Part shown: one piece after another, positions 52,925 through 63,065 of the stretch
How positions within the stretch are numbered: the stretch's first letter is position 1
How the letters are laid out: each line of letters opens with the position of its first letter
Assembly: GCA_963811265.1 (NCBI GenBank)
Contig: CAWEQS010000022.1
Span: 1 to 64,000 of the forward strand
DNA: 64,000 bases
Direction: 5' to 3'
Source: JAOUJD01 sp963811265
GTDB lineage: Bacteria; Pseudomonadota; Gammaproteobacteria; Burkholderiales; Burkholderiaceae_F
Translations under genes and position numbers: made by a program
Notes under the pieces: generated by a model
What the model saw: the letters and a program-made list of their open reading frames with translations, nothing else
The model's database searches: none
Told to the model about the DNA's origin: nothing

Positions 52925-54272
52925 ATGAAATCCGCACTCCTGCTTGCTCGCCGGCGCTGTGCTGGCGCTGGCTGGCGGCGCCGCCACGCGCAGTCTCCTC
53001 AGCCGACGGCGGTCCTGATCGAAAACGTCCGCATCTTCAACGGCACGGCCGACCGGCTGTCCGCGCCCTCCAACGTGCTGATCGTCGGCAATGCGATCAA
53101 GGCGATCTCGACGGCGCCGATCGCGGCTCCGACGGACGACGACGGTGACGCGCATCGCCGGCGGTGGCCGCACGCTGATGCCGGGCCTGATCGACGCGCA
53201 CACGCACATCATGTTCGCCACCGTGCCGCAGGCGCAGGTACTCACCGGCGACATCGGCTTCGTCAATGTGGTGGCCGTGAAGGCGCGAGCGACATGCTGA
53301 TGCGGGGCTTCACCGTCGATCCGTGACCTGGGCGGCCCGGTGTTCGGGCTGAAGCGCGGCATCGACACGGGAGTGGTCCCGGGGCCGCGCATCTGGGCGT
53401 CGGGCTCGTTCGTGTCGCAGTCCGGCGGACACGGCGACTTCCGCCTGCCCAACGAACTGCCGGCGCGTCCGGGCGACTTCAGCTACAGCGAGCGCGTGGG
53501 CGCGGCGGCCATCGCCGACAGCCCCGACTCGTACGCCAGCGCGTCCGCGAGCAGCTCGCGCTGGGCGCCTCGCAGATCAAGATGATGGCGGGCGGCGGCG
53601 TGGCTTCGAGCTACGACCCGCTCGACGTCACGCAGTACAGCGTGCCGGAACTGAAGCGCGCGGTCGAAGCGGCGGAGAACTGGGGCACCTATGTGACAGT
53701 GCACGCGTACACACCGCGCGCGGTGCGCCAGGCGATCGAGGCGGGCGTCAAGTGCATCGACCATGGCCAGCTGCTCGACGACGCGACCGCCCGGTTGATG
53801 GCGGAGAAGGGCGTGTGGTGGAGCCTGCAACCGTTCATGGACGACGGCCGTTCGCCGTTCCCGCCCGGGTCGATCAACCGCATCAAGCAGGAGGCGATGT
53901 GGGCCGGGACCGACGCTGCCTAGCGCTGGCGAAGAAGCACAGGATCAAGACGGCGTGGGGTACCGACGCGCTGTTCAGCGCGCGAGGCGGCCGCGAAGCA
54001 GGGCGCGGATCTCGTGAAGCTCCTGCAAGTGGTACACGCCGGCCGAGGCGCTGAGGATGGCGACGGCCGACAACGCCGAGCTGCTCGCGCTGTCGGGCGA
54101 GCGCAGCCCCTACCCGGGCAAGCTCGGCGTCGTGCAGGAAGGAGCGCTGGCGGACCTGCTGCTCGTCGACGGCGACCCGCTCGCCAAACTCGAACTCGTC
54201 GCTGATCCGGGCAGGAACTTCGTCGTCATCATGAAGGACGGCAAGGTCTACAAGAACACGCTGCGCCCGTAG
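52925..54272 (+). pseudogene. metal-dependent amidohydrolase, broken
   Basis: A member of the exported amidohydrolase family, of about 440 residues, in at least six frames. Recognisable blocks: VLIENVRIFNGTADRLSAPS, GRTLMPGLIDAHTHIMFA (HxH metal motif), FGLKRGIDTGVVPGPRIWAS, IKMMAGGGVASSYDPLD, YVTVHAYTPRAVRQAIEAGV, KHRIKTAWGTDALF and the C-terminus MATADNAELLALSGERS ... GKVYKNTLRP. The N-terminal signal (LAGAVLALAGGAATR) also needs a frame correction. Each block is well conserved, but the density of breaks is the highest in the window. Confidence 0.75.
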
Positions 54273-54363
54273 CGAGGCGAGAGAGTCGCGGCAGGCGACT
54301 CGGCCGCGTCGGCCGAGTGCCTGTGCCTCGACGTCGCTGGCCAGGGTGCCGAGCGCTAGGCCG

Positions 54364-54912
54364 TTACCAGCTCGGCTGCAGCAACCTTTCCACCTGGACC
54401 ACGCCCGCGTCGTCGGCCTCGGCGTGCGCCTTGAACCCGAGCTTGCGCGCCAGCGTCAGCATCTTCGAGTTGTTGGCGATCACCGAGCCTTCCATCCGGG
54501 TGTAGCCATCGCGCCGGGCGCGGCGCACCAGGCTGGCGAGCAGCTGCCGCGCGAGGCCCGAGCCCCGCCAGTCCTCGGCCACGGTGATCGCGAACTCGCA
54601 GGTCGAGGGGTCGTCGTCCTTGAGCCGCACGTACTGGGCGGCGCCGACGATGTCGATGCCGTCGGTCGCCGGGATCGTGGCCACGAACGCGAAGTCGCGC
54701 CCCGGGCGCGGGTGAACGCCGCGGTCGAGCGCCGCGGGATCGAGCTGCCGCTTGTGCTGCATGAACCGGGAGTAGCGCGACTCGGCCGTCAGGCGCTCGA
54801 ACGCCTGCGCGATCTCCGGGGCGTCCGCCGGGCCGATCGCGCGCAGCGTCACCTCGCGGCCGTCGCGCAGCGGCAGGCGACGGGGACGGTACGCCGCTGT
54901 CGGCTTCGCCAT
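54364..54912 (-). CDS. GNAT acetyltransferase
   Basis: A 182-residue acetyltransferase: acetyl-CoA loop in DWRGSGLARQLLASLVRRAR, followed by GYTRMEGSVIANNSKMLTLA and a C-terminus RLLQPSW. Substrate unknown; related proteins in Burkholderiales act on protein lysines or small molecules. It is followed on the minus strand by the decayed segment at 51810-54272 and preceded by fadD, with only three bases between (54912 and 54916), so it is probably in one operon with fadD. Its 3' end is duplicated at 51608-51797. Confidence 0.85.
   Translation of the reverse strand: MAKPTAAYRPRRLPLRDGREVTLRAIGPADAPEIAQAFERLTAESRYSRFMQHKRQLDPAALDRGVHPRPGRDFAFVATIPATDGIDIVGAAQYVRLKDDDPSTCEFAITVAEDWRGSGLARQLLASLVRRARRDGYTRMEGSVIANNSKMLTLARKLGFKAHAEADDAGVVQVERLLQPSW
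54396..54565. repeat. 170-bp direct repeat, right copy
   Basis: Right partner of 51628-51797, inside the intact GNAT gene. The two copies differ at only about four positions, so the duplication is recent relative to the decay of the genes between them. Confidence 0.9.
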
Positions 54913-54915
54913 GCG

Positions 54916-56619
54916 CTATCCGCGATCGGCCGGAGCAGGCGCCGCACTCGCCGCCGCACCGCTGTCGCGCAGCTCGCGCCGGAGGATCTTGCCGATGTTG
55001 GTCTTCGGCAAGGGCTCGTCGCGGAACTCGACCTTGCGCGGCATCTTGTATCCCGTCAGGTGCTGCCTGCAGTGCGCGAGCAGGTCGTCTTCGGTCAGCG
55101 CGGGGTCCTTGCGCACCACGACGACCTTCACCGCTTCGCCCGCGCGATCGTCGTGCACGCCGATCGCCGCGGCCTCGAGAACGCCGGGATGCATGGTCAG
55201 CACGTCCTCGATCTCGTTGGGGAACACCTTGAAGCCGGACACGACGATCATGTCCTTCTTGCGGTCGGTGATGCGGATGCTGCCGCGGTCGTCCATCACG
55301 CCCATGTCGCCGGTGCGCAGCCAGCCATCGGCGGTGAACACGTGGGCGGACTCCTCGGGGCGGTTCCAGTAGCCCCTCATCACCTGCGGGCCGCGCAGGC
55401 TGATCTCGCCTACTTCACCGAGCGCGACCGGGCGCCCGTCGTCGTCGAGGATCGCCGCATCCGTGCTGGGCAGCGGCACGCCGATCTGGCCGCTCCACTC
55501 GTCGATGGTGACCGGGTTGGCGATCGCCACCGGCGCGCTCTCGGTCAGGCCATAGCCTTCCACCAGCGGCACACCGGTCATCTGCTTCCAGCGATGCGCC
55601 ACGACGTGCTGCACGGCCATGCCGCCCGCGACCGCGAGCTTCAGGTGGCTCCAGTCGACCGTGCCGGCGTCCGGCGCATCGAGCAGCGCGCGGAACAGCG
55701 TGTTGACGCCGATGATCGCGCTGAAGCGCTCCTCCCTGAGGGTCTTGATGAAGGCCGGCAGGTCGCGCGGGTTGGCGACGAGCACGACCTGCGCCCCCTT
55801 GCTGAAGAAGGACAGGCACCCGGTCAATGCGAACACGTGGTAGAGCGGCAGCGGGATGACCACCGTCTCGACGCCGTCGCTGAGGTTGGGCGACATCCAC
55901 GCGGCGACCTGCAGCACGTTGGCCACCATGTTGCCGTGGCTCAGCATGGCGCCCTTGGCCACACCCGTCGTGCCGCCCGTGTACTGCAGGAAAGCGAGGT
56001 CGGCGCGGGTGAGCGTCGGTTCGTCGAGCGACTGCGCCCGGCCCGCGGCGAGCGCACGGTTGAAGCCGACCGCGCCCGCGAGCCGCCAGGGCGGCACCAT
56101 CTTCTTCACGTACTTCACCACCACGTTCGTCAGCACGCGCTTGATGGTCGGCAGCATGTCGCCGACCTGCGTCGTGACCACGACGCGCAGGCGCGTGGCC
56201 CGGATCACCTGTTCGAGCGTGTGCGCGAAGTTCTCCAGCACCACGATCGCCACGGCGCCGCTGTCGTTCAGCTGGTGCTCGAGTTCGCGCGGGGTGTAGA
56301 GCGGGTTGACGTTGACCACCACCATGCCGGCCCGCAGCGCCCCGAACATGGCCACCGGGTACTGCAGCAGGTTGGGCATCATCAGGGCGACGCGGTCGCC
56401 GCGCTTCAGCCCGGCGACCTTCTGCAGCCAGGCGGCGAAGGCGCGGCTCGCCTCGTCGAGCTGGCGGAAGGTCATCACCGTGCCCATCGAGTTGAAGGCC
56501 GGCCGCTCCGCGAAGCGCGCGCAGCTGGCGTCGAGCACGTCCTTGAGCGAAGCCAGCGGCCCGAAGTCGATCTCGGCTGGAACGGTGGGCGGGTACTGGG
56601 CAAGCCAGGGCTTTTGCAT
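54916..56619 (-). CDS. fadD: long-chain fatty-acid-CoA ligase
   Basis: A 567-residue AMP-forming acyl-CoA synthetase that activates fatty acids for degradation or for lipid synthesis by the neighbouring WS/DGAT. Motifs: LQYTGGTTGVAKGAMLSHGN, EGYGLTESAP, WLRTGDMGVMD and catalytic lysine in PLPKTNIGKILRREL. Length matches FadD. Start is the ATG at 56619 with GGGAG eight bases upstream; longer readings to 56880 lack conservation. Confidence 0.92.
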   Translation of the reverse strand: MQKPWLAQYPPTVPAEIDFGPLASLKDVLDASCARFAERPAFNSMGTVMTFRQLDEASRAFAAWLQKVAGLKRGDRVALMMPNLLQYPVAMFGALRAGMVVVNVNPLYTPRELEHQLNDSGAVAIVVLENFAHTLEQVIRATRLRVVVTTQVGDMLPTIKRVLTNVVVKYVKKMVPPWRLAGAVGFNRALAAGRAQSLDEPTLTRADLAFLQYTGGTTGVAKGAMLSHGNMVANVLQVAAWMSPNLSDGVETVVIPLPLYHVFALTGCLSFFSKGAQVVLVANPRDLPAFIKTLREERFSAIIGVNTLFRALLDAPDAGTVDWSHLKLAVAGGMAVQHVVAHRWKQMTGVPLVEGYGLTESAPVAIANPVTIDEWSGQIGVPLPSTDAAILDDDGRPVALGEVGEISLRGPQVMRGYWNRPEESAHVFTADGWLRTGDMGVMDDRGSIRITDRKKDMIVVSGFKVFPNEIEDVLTMHPGVLEAAAIGVHDDRAGEAVKVVVVRKDPALTEDDLLAHCRQHLTGYKMPRKVEFRDEPLPKTNIGKILRRELRDSGAAASAAPAPADRG

Positions 56620-56768
56620 TTGGATTCTCCCGAGGCGATCGGGCATCGGCTCCATGGTCTTGAAATTAGCCCACGTCGCGGCGCCATGCCATGCGCGATG
56701 ACAACCGAACGGCGCCAGCGCCTCCCGCGCATCCCATGACGAGGTTACGCGCCCCGCAGGCCGCCGAC

Positions 56769-58682
56769 TCAGATCACGATCTGCGTGCCGATCTCGATCG
56801 CTCGGTTCGGCGGGATGCGGAAGAAGTCCGAGGCCGGCTGGGCGCTGCGCATCATCCATGCGAACAGGCGGCTGCGCCACGCGGCCATGCCGCCGTGTCC
56901 GGTCACCGCGCTCTCGCGCGACAGGAAGAAGGACGTCTCGGCGGTGACGATCTGGAAGTCGAAGTGCCGATCGAGCGTCTGCGCGATGTCGGCGATGTCG
57001 TACGAGTCCTTGAAGCCGCGGTCGATCTTCACCAGGTAGCAGCCGTCGCCGAGGTCGCGGATCTCGGCGCAGTCCTCCGGATCCACGTGCGGGATGTCAT
57101 GGGGCACCGCAGTGAGGAAGATGACCCTCTCGTGCATCACGCGGTTGTGCTTCAGGTTGTGAAGCAGCGCGCGCGGCACCCGGTCGACGCTGCCGGCCAT
57201 GAACACCGCGGTGCCCTCGATGCGGATCGGCGGGTAGGTCTCCAGGCTCTTGAGGAACGGCTCGAGCGCGATGCCGGAACGCGCCCGCTCGGTCCGGAGC
57301 AGGAGCCGGCCGCGGTTCCAGGTCGAGAAGATGAAGAAGAGCAGGGCGCCGAACGCGAGCGGCAACCAGCCGCCGTGCGGGATCTTCTCGGTATTGGCGG
57401 CGAGGAACAGTGCGTCGAGGGCGAGGAGGGGAAGGAGGACCAGTGCCATCTTCCACAGCGCCCAGTCCCAGCGGTAGCGCGCGACGATCGCGACACCCAG
57501 CGTCGTGATCATCATGGTGCTCGACACGGCGATGCCGTACGCCGCCGCCAGGTTCGATGAACTGCCGAAGCCGGCCACGAGCAGGATCACGAGCGCCAGC
57601 AGCAGCCAGTTCACCAGCGGCACATAGATCTGGCCCGCCGTCGTGTCCGACGTGAACAGGATCGACATCCGCGGCACGTACCCGAGCTTGATGGCCTGGC
57701 TGGTCATCGAATACGCACCCGAGATCACGGCCTGCGATGCGATCACGGTGGCCGCGGTTGCCAGCACGACGAGCGGCAGTTGCAGCCAGCCGGGGGCCAG
57801 CAGGAAGAACGGGTTTGCGACGCCCTCCGGTCGTGCCAGCACCAGGCTGCCCTGGCCGAAGTAGTTGAGCAGCAGGCTGGGCATCACGATCCAGAACCAT
57901 GCGAGCTGGATCGGGCGCCGGCCGAAGTGCCCCATGTCGGCATAGAGCGCTTCGCCGCCGGTGACGGCGAGGAAGACCGCCGCCAGCACGACCAGCGTCG
58001 CCTGCGGATGCGACACGAGGTAGCCGATCGCATACAGCGGATCGAGCGCGGCGAGCACGCCCGGCTCGCGCACGATCTGCGCGGCACCGAGCACGCCGAG
58101 GACGCCGAACCACAGGATCATGACCGGCCCGAACACGGAGCCGACGCGGGCGGTGCCGTGCCGTTGCACGACGAACAGTCCGATCAGGATGACGAGCGTC
58201 AGCGGGATGACGAAGGCCTTGAACCGGGGCGAAATGACCTCGAGCCCCTCGACCGCGGACAGTACGGAAATCGCCGGCGTGATGGCGCTGTCGCCATAGA
58301 ACATCGCCGCGCCGAACAGGCCGAGCCAGATCGCCGCGGTCGTCACGTGGCCGCGGGCCGGAAACTGCCTGAGCACGAGGGCGAGCAGGGCGAGGATGCC
58401 GCCCTCGCCGCGGTTGTCCGCCCGCAGCACGATCATGATGTACTTGACCGAGACGACGAGCGTCACGGCCCAGAAGATCATCGACAGCACGCCGAGCACG
58501 GCCTCCGGCCCGGTGCCGGAGGCCTGCGCGTTCGTGATGCTCTCCTTGAAGGCATACAGGGGGCTGGTGCCGATGTCGCCGTAGACGACGCCGAGGGCAC
58601 CGAGGGTCAGCGCGGCCAGGCTTTCCTGGTGCGTGGGCGTCGGCAGGGGCAGGCGTTCGCCGGTGGTCGTTGCAGTGGACAT
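56769..58682 (-). CDS. kup: Kup potassium transporter
   Basis: A 637-residue KUP/HAK proton-coupled potassium uptake protein with about 12 inner-membrane helices (residues 20-440) and a cytosolic C-terminus. Conserved: ALGVVYGDIGTSPLYAFKES, MFYGDSAITPAISVLSAVEG and the C-terminal AETSFFLSRESAV. It takes up potassium at mildly acidic pH. It lies 75 bases after the kdpE-like gene on the same strand, so the two-component pair may control it. Confidence 0.94.
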   Translation of the reverse strand: MSTATTTGERLPLPTPTHQESLAALTLGALGVVYGDIGTSPLYAFKESITNAQASGTGPEAVLGVLSMIFWAVTLVVSVKYIMIVLRADNRGEGGILALLALVLRQFPARGHVTTAAIWLGLFGAAMFYGDSAITPAISVLSAVEGLEVISPRFKAFVIPLTLVILIGLFVVQRHGTARVGSVFGPVMILWFGVLGVLGAAQIVREPGVLAALDPLYAIGYLVSHPQATLVVLAAVFLAVTGGEALYADMGHFGRRPIQLAWFWIVMPSLLLNYFGQGSLVLARPEGVANPFFLLAPGWLQLPLVVLATAATVIASQAVISGAYSMTSQAIKLGYVPRMSILFTSDTTAGQIYVPLVNWLLLALVILLVAGFGSSSNLAAAYGIAVSSTMMITTLGVAIVARYRWDWALWKMALVLLPLLALDALFLAANTEKIPHGGWLPLAFGALLFFIFSTWNRGRLLLRTERARSGIALEPFLKSLETYPPIRIEGTAVFMAGSVDRVPRALLHNLKHNRVMHERVIFLTAVPHDIPHVDPEDCAEIRDLGDGCYLVKIDRGFKDSYDIADIAQTLDRHFDFQIVTAETSFFLSRESAVTGHGGMAAWRSRLFAWMMRSAQPASDFFRIPPNRAIEIGTQIVI

Positions 58683-58757
58683 TGCGGGCAGGGCGGTGGC
58701 TGTGATGACCGCAAGCGTGCCCCGACCCGCATCAGGAACGCATAAGGAAGGGCGCTT

Positions 58758-59456
58758 CTAGGCAGCCGGCTCGGCCAGCCGGTAGCCCACCCCGGGCTCG
58801 GTGAGCAGCCGCTCGGGATCTGCCGGATCGGCTTCCAGCTTGGCCCGCAGTTGCGCCATGTAGAGGCGGAGGTAGTGCGTGTGCTCGGTGTACTCGGGGC
58901 CCCAGACGTCGGCGAGCAACTGGCGATGCGTCACCACCTGCCCCGCGTTCTGCGCAAGGCGCGCCAGCAGCTTGAACTCGGTCGGCGTCAGGTGGATCGG
59001 CTGGCCGCCGAGGCTCACCCGATGCGTCGGGATGTCGATCACCAGCCCGCCGTGTTCGTAGTGCGCCAATGCCGGCGCGACGACGGTGCCGCGATGGCGC
59101 AGCGCGACCCGCATGCGCGCGAGCAGTTCCGCCAGGCTGAACGGCTTGACGAGGTAGTCGTCGGCGCCGGCGTCGAGCAGGCGAATCTTCGGCTCGTCGG
59201 TGTGGCGCGCGGAAATCACGATGACCGGAGTGCGACGGTCGCGGCGCAGCGTCGCAAGCAGGCTCTCGCCGTCTTCATCCGGGAGGCCGAGGTCGAGCAG
59301 CACGAGGTCCACTTCGCCGCCGAGGTGCGCCAGCTGCGCGCGCGCATCGGCGGCGCTCGCGGCGGTCATCACCCGGTAGTTCTCGACCGACAGCGCTTCC
59401 CGCAACGTCGTGCGCAACTCGCGGTCGTCCTCGACGAGCAGGACGGTCAGCGTCAC
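58758..59456 (-). CDS. kdpE: KdpE-like response regulator
   Basis: A 232-residue OmpR-type response regulator: receiver phospho-site in LVLLDLGLPDEDG, VISARHTDEPKI, and lysine in YLVKPFSLAELLAR; winged-helix C-terminus with LTPTEFKLLARLAQNAGQVV and DPERLLTEPGVGYRLAEP. It is most similar to KdpE, but no kdpFABC genes are in the window. Start is GTG at 59456, overlapping the upstream kinase stop as GTGA, so the two are coupled. It probably controls kup. Confidence 0.85.
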   Translation of the reverse strand: MTLTVLLVEDDRELRTTLREALSVENYRVMTAASAADARAQLAHLGGEVDLVLLDLGLPDEDGESLLATLRRDRRTPVIVISARHTDEPKIRLLDAGADDYLVKPFSLAELLARMRVALRHRGTVVAPALAHYEHGGLVIDIPTHRVSLGGQPIHLTPTEFKLLARLAQNAGQVVTHRQLLADVWGPEYTEHTHYLRLYMAQLRAKLEADPADPERLLTEPGVGYRLAEPAA

Positions 59457-61033
59457 GGTTGCGATCCTTCGGTCGCCCGCCCGGATTGGTCCTGTGGCGG
59501 CCGCTCCAGCGGCAGCGAGCACTCGAAGCGCGAACCGCCGTGCGCACGCGGCCGGAACGTGAGGTCGCCGCCGTGGGCGCGCGCGATGGCGCGGCAGACG
59601 GCGAGGCCGACGCCCGCACCGCGCCGCGCCGGGGCCGCGGCACCGTCGGGCTGCTCATGCGTTGCAGGAATCCGCTGGAAGGAGTCGAAGATGCGTGCGC
59701 GCCACTCGGGCGGCACTCCGGGGCCGCGGTCGCAGACGGCGAGCAGCAGCCGATCGCTTTCGCATCGCGCCTGGATCTCGATGTGTTCGGGGGCCCCTCC
59801 ATACTTGAACGCGTTGTCCACCAGGTTCTCGAGCAACTGCACCAACAGGACGGCGTCACAGCGAACGAGCGGCAGCCCGGGCTCCAGCTGCGCCTTGACC
59901 CGGCGCGTCTCGCCGCGCTGACGCAGCCGGCGGAGGACCGTTCCCACGATCTCTTCGACCGACTCCCAGTCCTTGTGCAGGGCCAGCCCGGGCGCGTCGA
60001 GGCGCGCGAGCTGCAGCGTGTTGTCGGTGAGCCGGGCGAGCTGGGTCGCTTCGTCGACGATGATCGCCGCCAGGCGGCGGCGCTGGTCCGGCGTGAGCCG
60101 CTCGTCCTGGTCGTGCAGCGACGAGGCTGCGCCGAGGATCGTCGCGAGCGGCGTGCGATGGTCGTGCGAAATCGCGGCAAGCAGGGTGTTGCGCAACGCC
60201 TGCGACTGTGCGGACTCGCGCGCGGCGGCGGCGGCGCTCAGAGCAGCTGCGCGCTCGAGCGCCAATCCCATCTGGTCGCACAGCGCCTGCGCCTGGCTGC
60301 GCAGCTCGCCTGCATCGACGGGCTCGGCAGGCACAGGAAGCAGCGCCGCGCCAAAGCTCCCATTGCGCGCGCGCATGGGCAGGTACCAAGCGCGCCGGTC
60401 CGGGGCGCGATCGATGCCGTGGACCATCTCGCGAGACTCGAGCAAGGCGGTCCGCAGGTCGGTCTTCTCGGCCCGGCTCATGGGACCCAGCGCGATGCAT
60501 GCGTCCAGCTCGTTCGCGTCACCGGGCGTCCCGGGCAGCAGCAGCACGCTCGACGGCGCCCCGGCCAGGTCCGAGAGCGCCTGCTGCAGCAGCGGCGCGC
60601 ACGAGCGCGGGTCCGCGGCATCCCGCAAGGCTTCACCGAAGTCGCGGAGCTGCTCCGCGCGCCGGAACTGGATCTGCGCGTCGACCGCGAGCCTGCGCTG
60701 CCGCGTCATCAACAGCGCGATCACCCAGCTGACGGCGAGCATGGTGGCCAGCAGCAGGACGTGCTGGCGCAGATCGACCGTGAAGGTGCCTCGCGGCGGC
60801 ACGAAGGCAAAGTTGAAGCCCATGACCGCCACGGCGCACGCCAGCACGGAAACGCCCACCGGCAGCCACAACGCCGCGAGCGCGGCCGCGACGACGAGGA
60901 TCAGCGCCTGGTTGGCCAGGTCGACGTGACCGTCCAGCAGAGCCATGGCGAGCCAGGCCAGCAGCCACACGACAGCGGCCGGCCAGTATCTGGAGACCCG
61001 GTGTTTGCGCACGGTAACGACCGAAGCCGACAT
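59453..61033 (-). CDS. KdpD-like sensor kinase lacking the KdpD N-terminus
   Basis: A 526-residue membrane kinase. The N-terminus is a DUF4118-type four-helix membrane region (residues about 14-115), then a GAF-like region, then the kinase core: H-box AAISHDHRTPLATILGA, N-box LLENLVDNAFKYG, GAGVGLAVCRAIARAHGG. Normal KdpD has about 400 residues of KdpD/USP domain before the membrane part; these are absent here. The start at 61033 is supported by the upstream AT-less region; a longer reading to 61117 is possible. It pairs with the KdpE-like regulator. Confidence 0.82.
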   Translation of the reverse strand: MSASVVTVRKHRVSRYWPAAVVWLLAWLAMALLDGHVDLANQALILVVAAALAALWLPVGVSVLACAVAVMGFNFAFVPPRGTFTVDLRQHVLLLATMLAVSWVIALLMTRQRRLAVDAQIQFRRAEQLRDFGEALRDAADPRSCAPLLQQALSDLAGAPSSVLLLPGTPGDANELDACIALGPMSRAEKTDLRTALLESREMVHGIDRAPDRRAWYLPMRARNGSFGAALLPVPAEPVDAGELRSQAQALCDQMGLALERAAALSAAAAARESAQSQALRNTLLAAISHDHRTPLATILGAASSLHDQDERLTPDQRRRLAAIIVDEATQLARLTDNTLQLARLDAPGLALHKDWESVEEIVGTVLRRLRQRGETRRVKAQLEPGLPLVRCDAVLLVQLLENLVDNAFKYGGAPEHIEIQARCESDRLLLAVCDRGPGVPPEWRARIFDSFQRIPATHEQPDGAAAPARRGAGVGLAVCRAIARAHGGDLTFRPRAHGGSRFECSLPLERPPQDQSGRATEGSQP

Positions 61034-61120
61034 CGCGAGCAACGTAGCACGAAGGCAATGAGGTCGACCAAAGGCCGAAGCTGCTGCACACTGCGAGGCA
61101 TCGCGTACCGAGGGCAAGCC

Positions 61121-62052
61121 ATGCTGCGTTCATTCCGTTGGTGCACGATCCTTCGAACACTTCGCCCGCTCGCGCTGCTCGGTGCGCTGCTCGTCGCGTC
61201 CCTCGACGCCGGTGCGCAGGCGCCGAGCGCACGCGTCGAGCGCGGCCGCTACCTCGTGGAGGGGATCCTCGGGTGCGGCAACTGTCACACCCCGAAGTCG
61301 CCGGAGGGCGAGCCGCTCGCCGGCCGCAACCTCAGCGGCGGCGGCGTGACGTTTTCGTTGCCGCCGTTCGCCGGCGCGGCGTCGAACATCACGCCCGATC
61401 GCGACACCGGCATCGGCAGCTGGAGCGACGAGGACATCAAGCGCGCGATCGTCGACGGCAAGCGACCCAATCATGGCCGCCTGGCCAACACCGAACTGGC
61501 CGTCGTGATGCCGACGCCGTTCTTCAAGGCGCTGACGCCGTCGGACCTCGACGCCGTGGTGGCCTACCTGCGCTCGGTTCCGGCGATCCGCAATGAGGTC
61601 GCGCCGCCCGTGTATCGGATGGCCCAGAAGCATCAGCCGTTCCCCGATGCGGAGGCCGGCTTCTCCGACCGGGAAGATGAGCGATCCGGTCTATCGCGGC
61701 CGGTATCTCGTCACCATCGGGCACTGCCTGGAGTGCCATTCGCCGATGGAGAAAGGCGTCTTCGACTACGGCCGGCTGGGCGCGGGCGGCCGCGTGTTCA
61801 ACGTCCAGCTCGTCCAGGGATTTCCTGTCCAGCTGGACCGGGTCGAGAGCCGCCAACATCACGTCGCATCCGACGGCCGGGATCGGCGCCTGGACCGACG
61901 ACGAGATCAAGCGCGCGATAACGCAAGGCATCTCGCGCAACGGTCGCAAGCTGCAGCCGCCAATGGGGATCTCGTACTACGCGAAGCTGAGCCCCGCGGA
62001 CCTGAGCGCGATCGTCGCGTACCTGCGGACGTTGAAGCCGCTGGAGAAGTGA
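61121..62052 (+). CDS. dihaem cytochrome c (two frameshifts)
   Basis: A periplasmic electron carrier of about 310 residues. After a signal peptide (LALLGALLVASLDAGAQA) comes RYLVEGILGCGNCHTPKSP with the first haem site CGNCH; after the first frame change near 61665 comes RYLVTIGHCLECHSP with the second (CLECH). A second frame change falls near 61835, before DDEIKRAITQGISRNG and YLRTLKPLEK. The two halves repeat one cytochrome fold. It resembles the cytochrome subunit of membrane alcohol or aldehyde dehydrogenases, but no such enzyme is adjacent. Confidence 0.78.
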
Positions 62053-62086
62053 TGGTCTCTCCTGGCCCGCGGAGTCCCCGGGCCGG

Positions 62087-63065
62087 TCAGCCGCGCTTGT
62101 CACGCGCGTGCCTGAACCTGGCCAGTGCCGCGTAGATCTTGCCGCGCGCGCGGTTCAGGCCGCCGAGCGGGGCGTGCTCAGGCAAGGCGTGTGCGGGCGA
62201 GAAAGACAGGGCCTCGGCTAGCCGGGCGCGCTTGCCGTTCCGGAATTTCTGGATGGGCAGATGCAGCGTCGCCACCTTCACGAAGGGCGACTTCGCTTCA
62301 TCCCAGCGTTGCGCCGCGTCCTCGATCGGCATCCCGGGGCGCCAGAGCTGCACGCAGAAGTCGAAGGTGGCTTCACGCCCGTCGAGATGGGCCTGCATCG
62401 CCTCGCTCAGGTAGGACTCGCCGAGCTTCGCGGGCTTGCGGCTCCTGTGCTTCGAGGTGGGCCGCAGGGAATACTTCACCGCGCGGTCGGGGCCGAACCG
62501 GTAGGGCGTGGTGCTCCAGTACCGGATGTCCAGCGGGGAGGATGGGTTCCCGCGCAGCTTCAGCAAGCCGAGGAGGGCCCCGGCGTGGCCGGTGGCCGCG
62601 AACTTGGCCGCCAGCAGCAGCGGAGTGCTTTCGATCGTGTAGTAGACCGCGTCGCGGAACAGCGCCACGGTGCCGAGCGGCATCACCGGCGTGTCCAGCA
62701 GCACGAAGTCCTGGCCCAGTTCCGCGCCGGGCGCGGCGCCCTTGCCGCGTGGCGCCAGCAGCTTGATCGCGACACCGCGGGCATCGGGCACCGCGTCGGA
62801 CTGCACCTTGCCGCTCGAGCTGGAAAACCGCACCCAGCAATTGAAGCTGCGGGGCTTTGCGAACAGGCCGACCCGCAAGGCCTCGGGCAGGCCGGGCTCG
62901 ATCCGGAAACGGCCCCGCAACAGGCCGAGCGTCTTCGGGTGGGCGTCGCGCAGCGTGCCGCCCTTGGCATAGTCGCGCGCCATCTTGCGGCGCAGGATCG
63001 CAATCATCTCCGCAGTCAGGGCCGCCTCGTTGGCTTCGCGCTTTTCGACAGGGTCGTGAGTTCAT
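62087..63065 (-). CDS. catalase-like haem protein (probable N-terminal frameshift)
   Basis: A protein of about 320 residues in the catalase-like superfamily. Visible: NCWVRFSSSSGKVQSDAVPD, ARGVAIKLL, FVLLDTPVMPLG and YWSTTPYRFG, which correspond to catalase core strands; the canonical distal histidine of true catalases is not evident, so activity is doubtful. The ATG at 63065 is in another frame; the conserved frame runs up to about 63062 (HDPVEKREANEAALTAEMIA), so one base is probably missing near 63060, and as written the open frame begins at 63007. The function is unknown. Confidence 0.65.
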
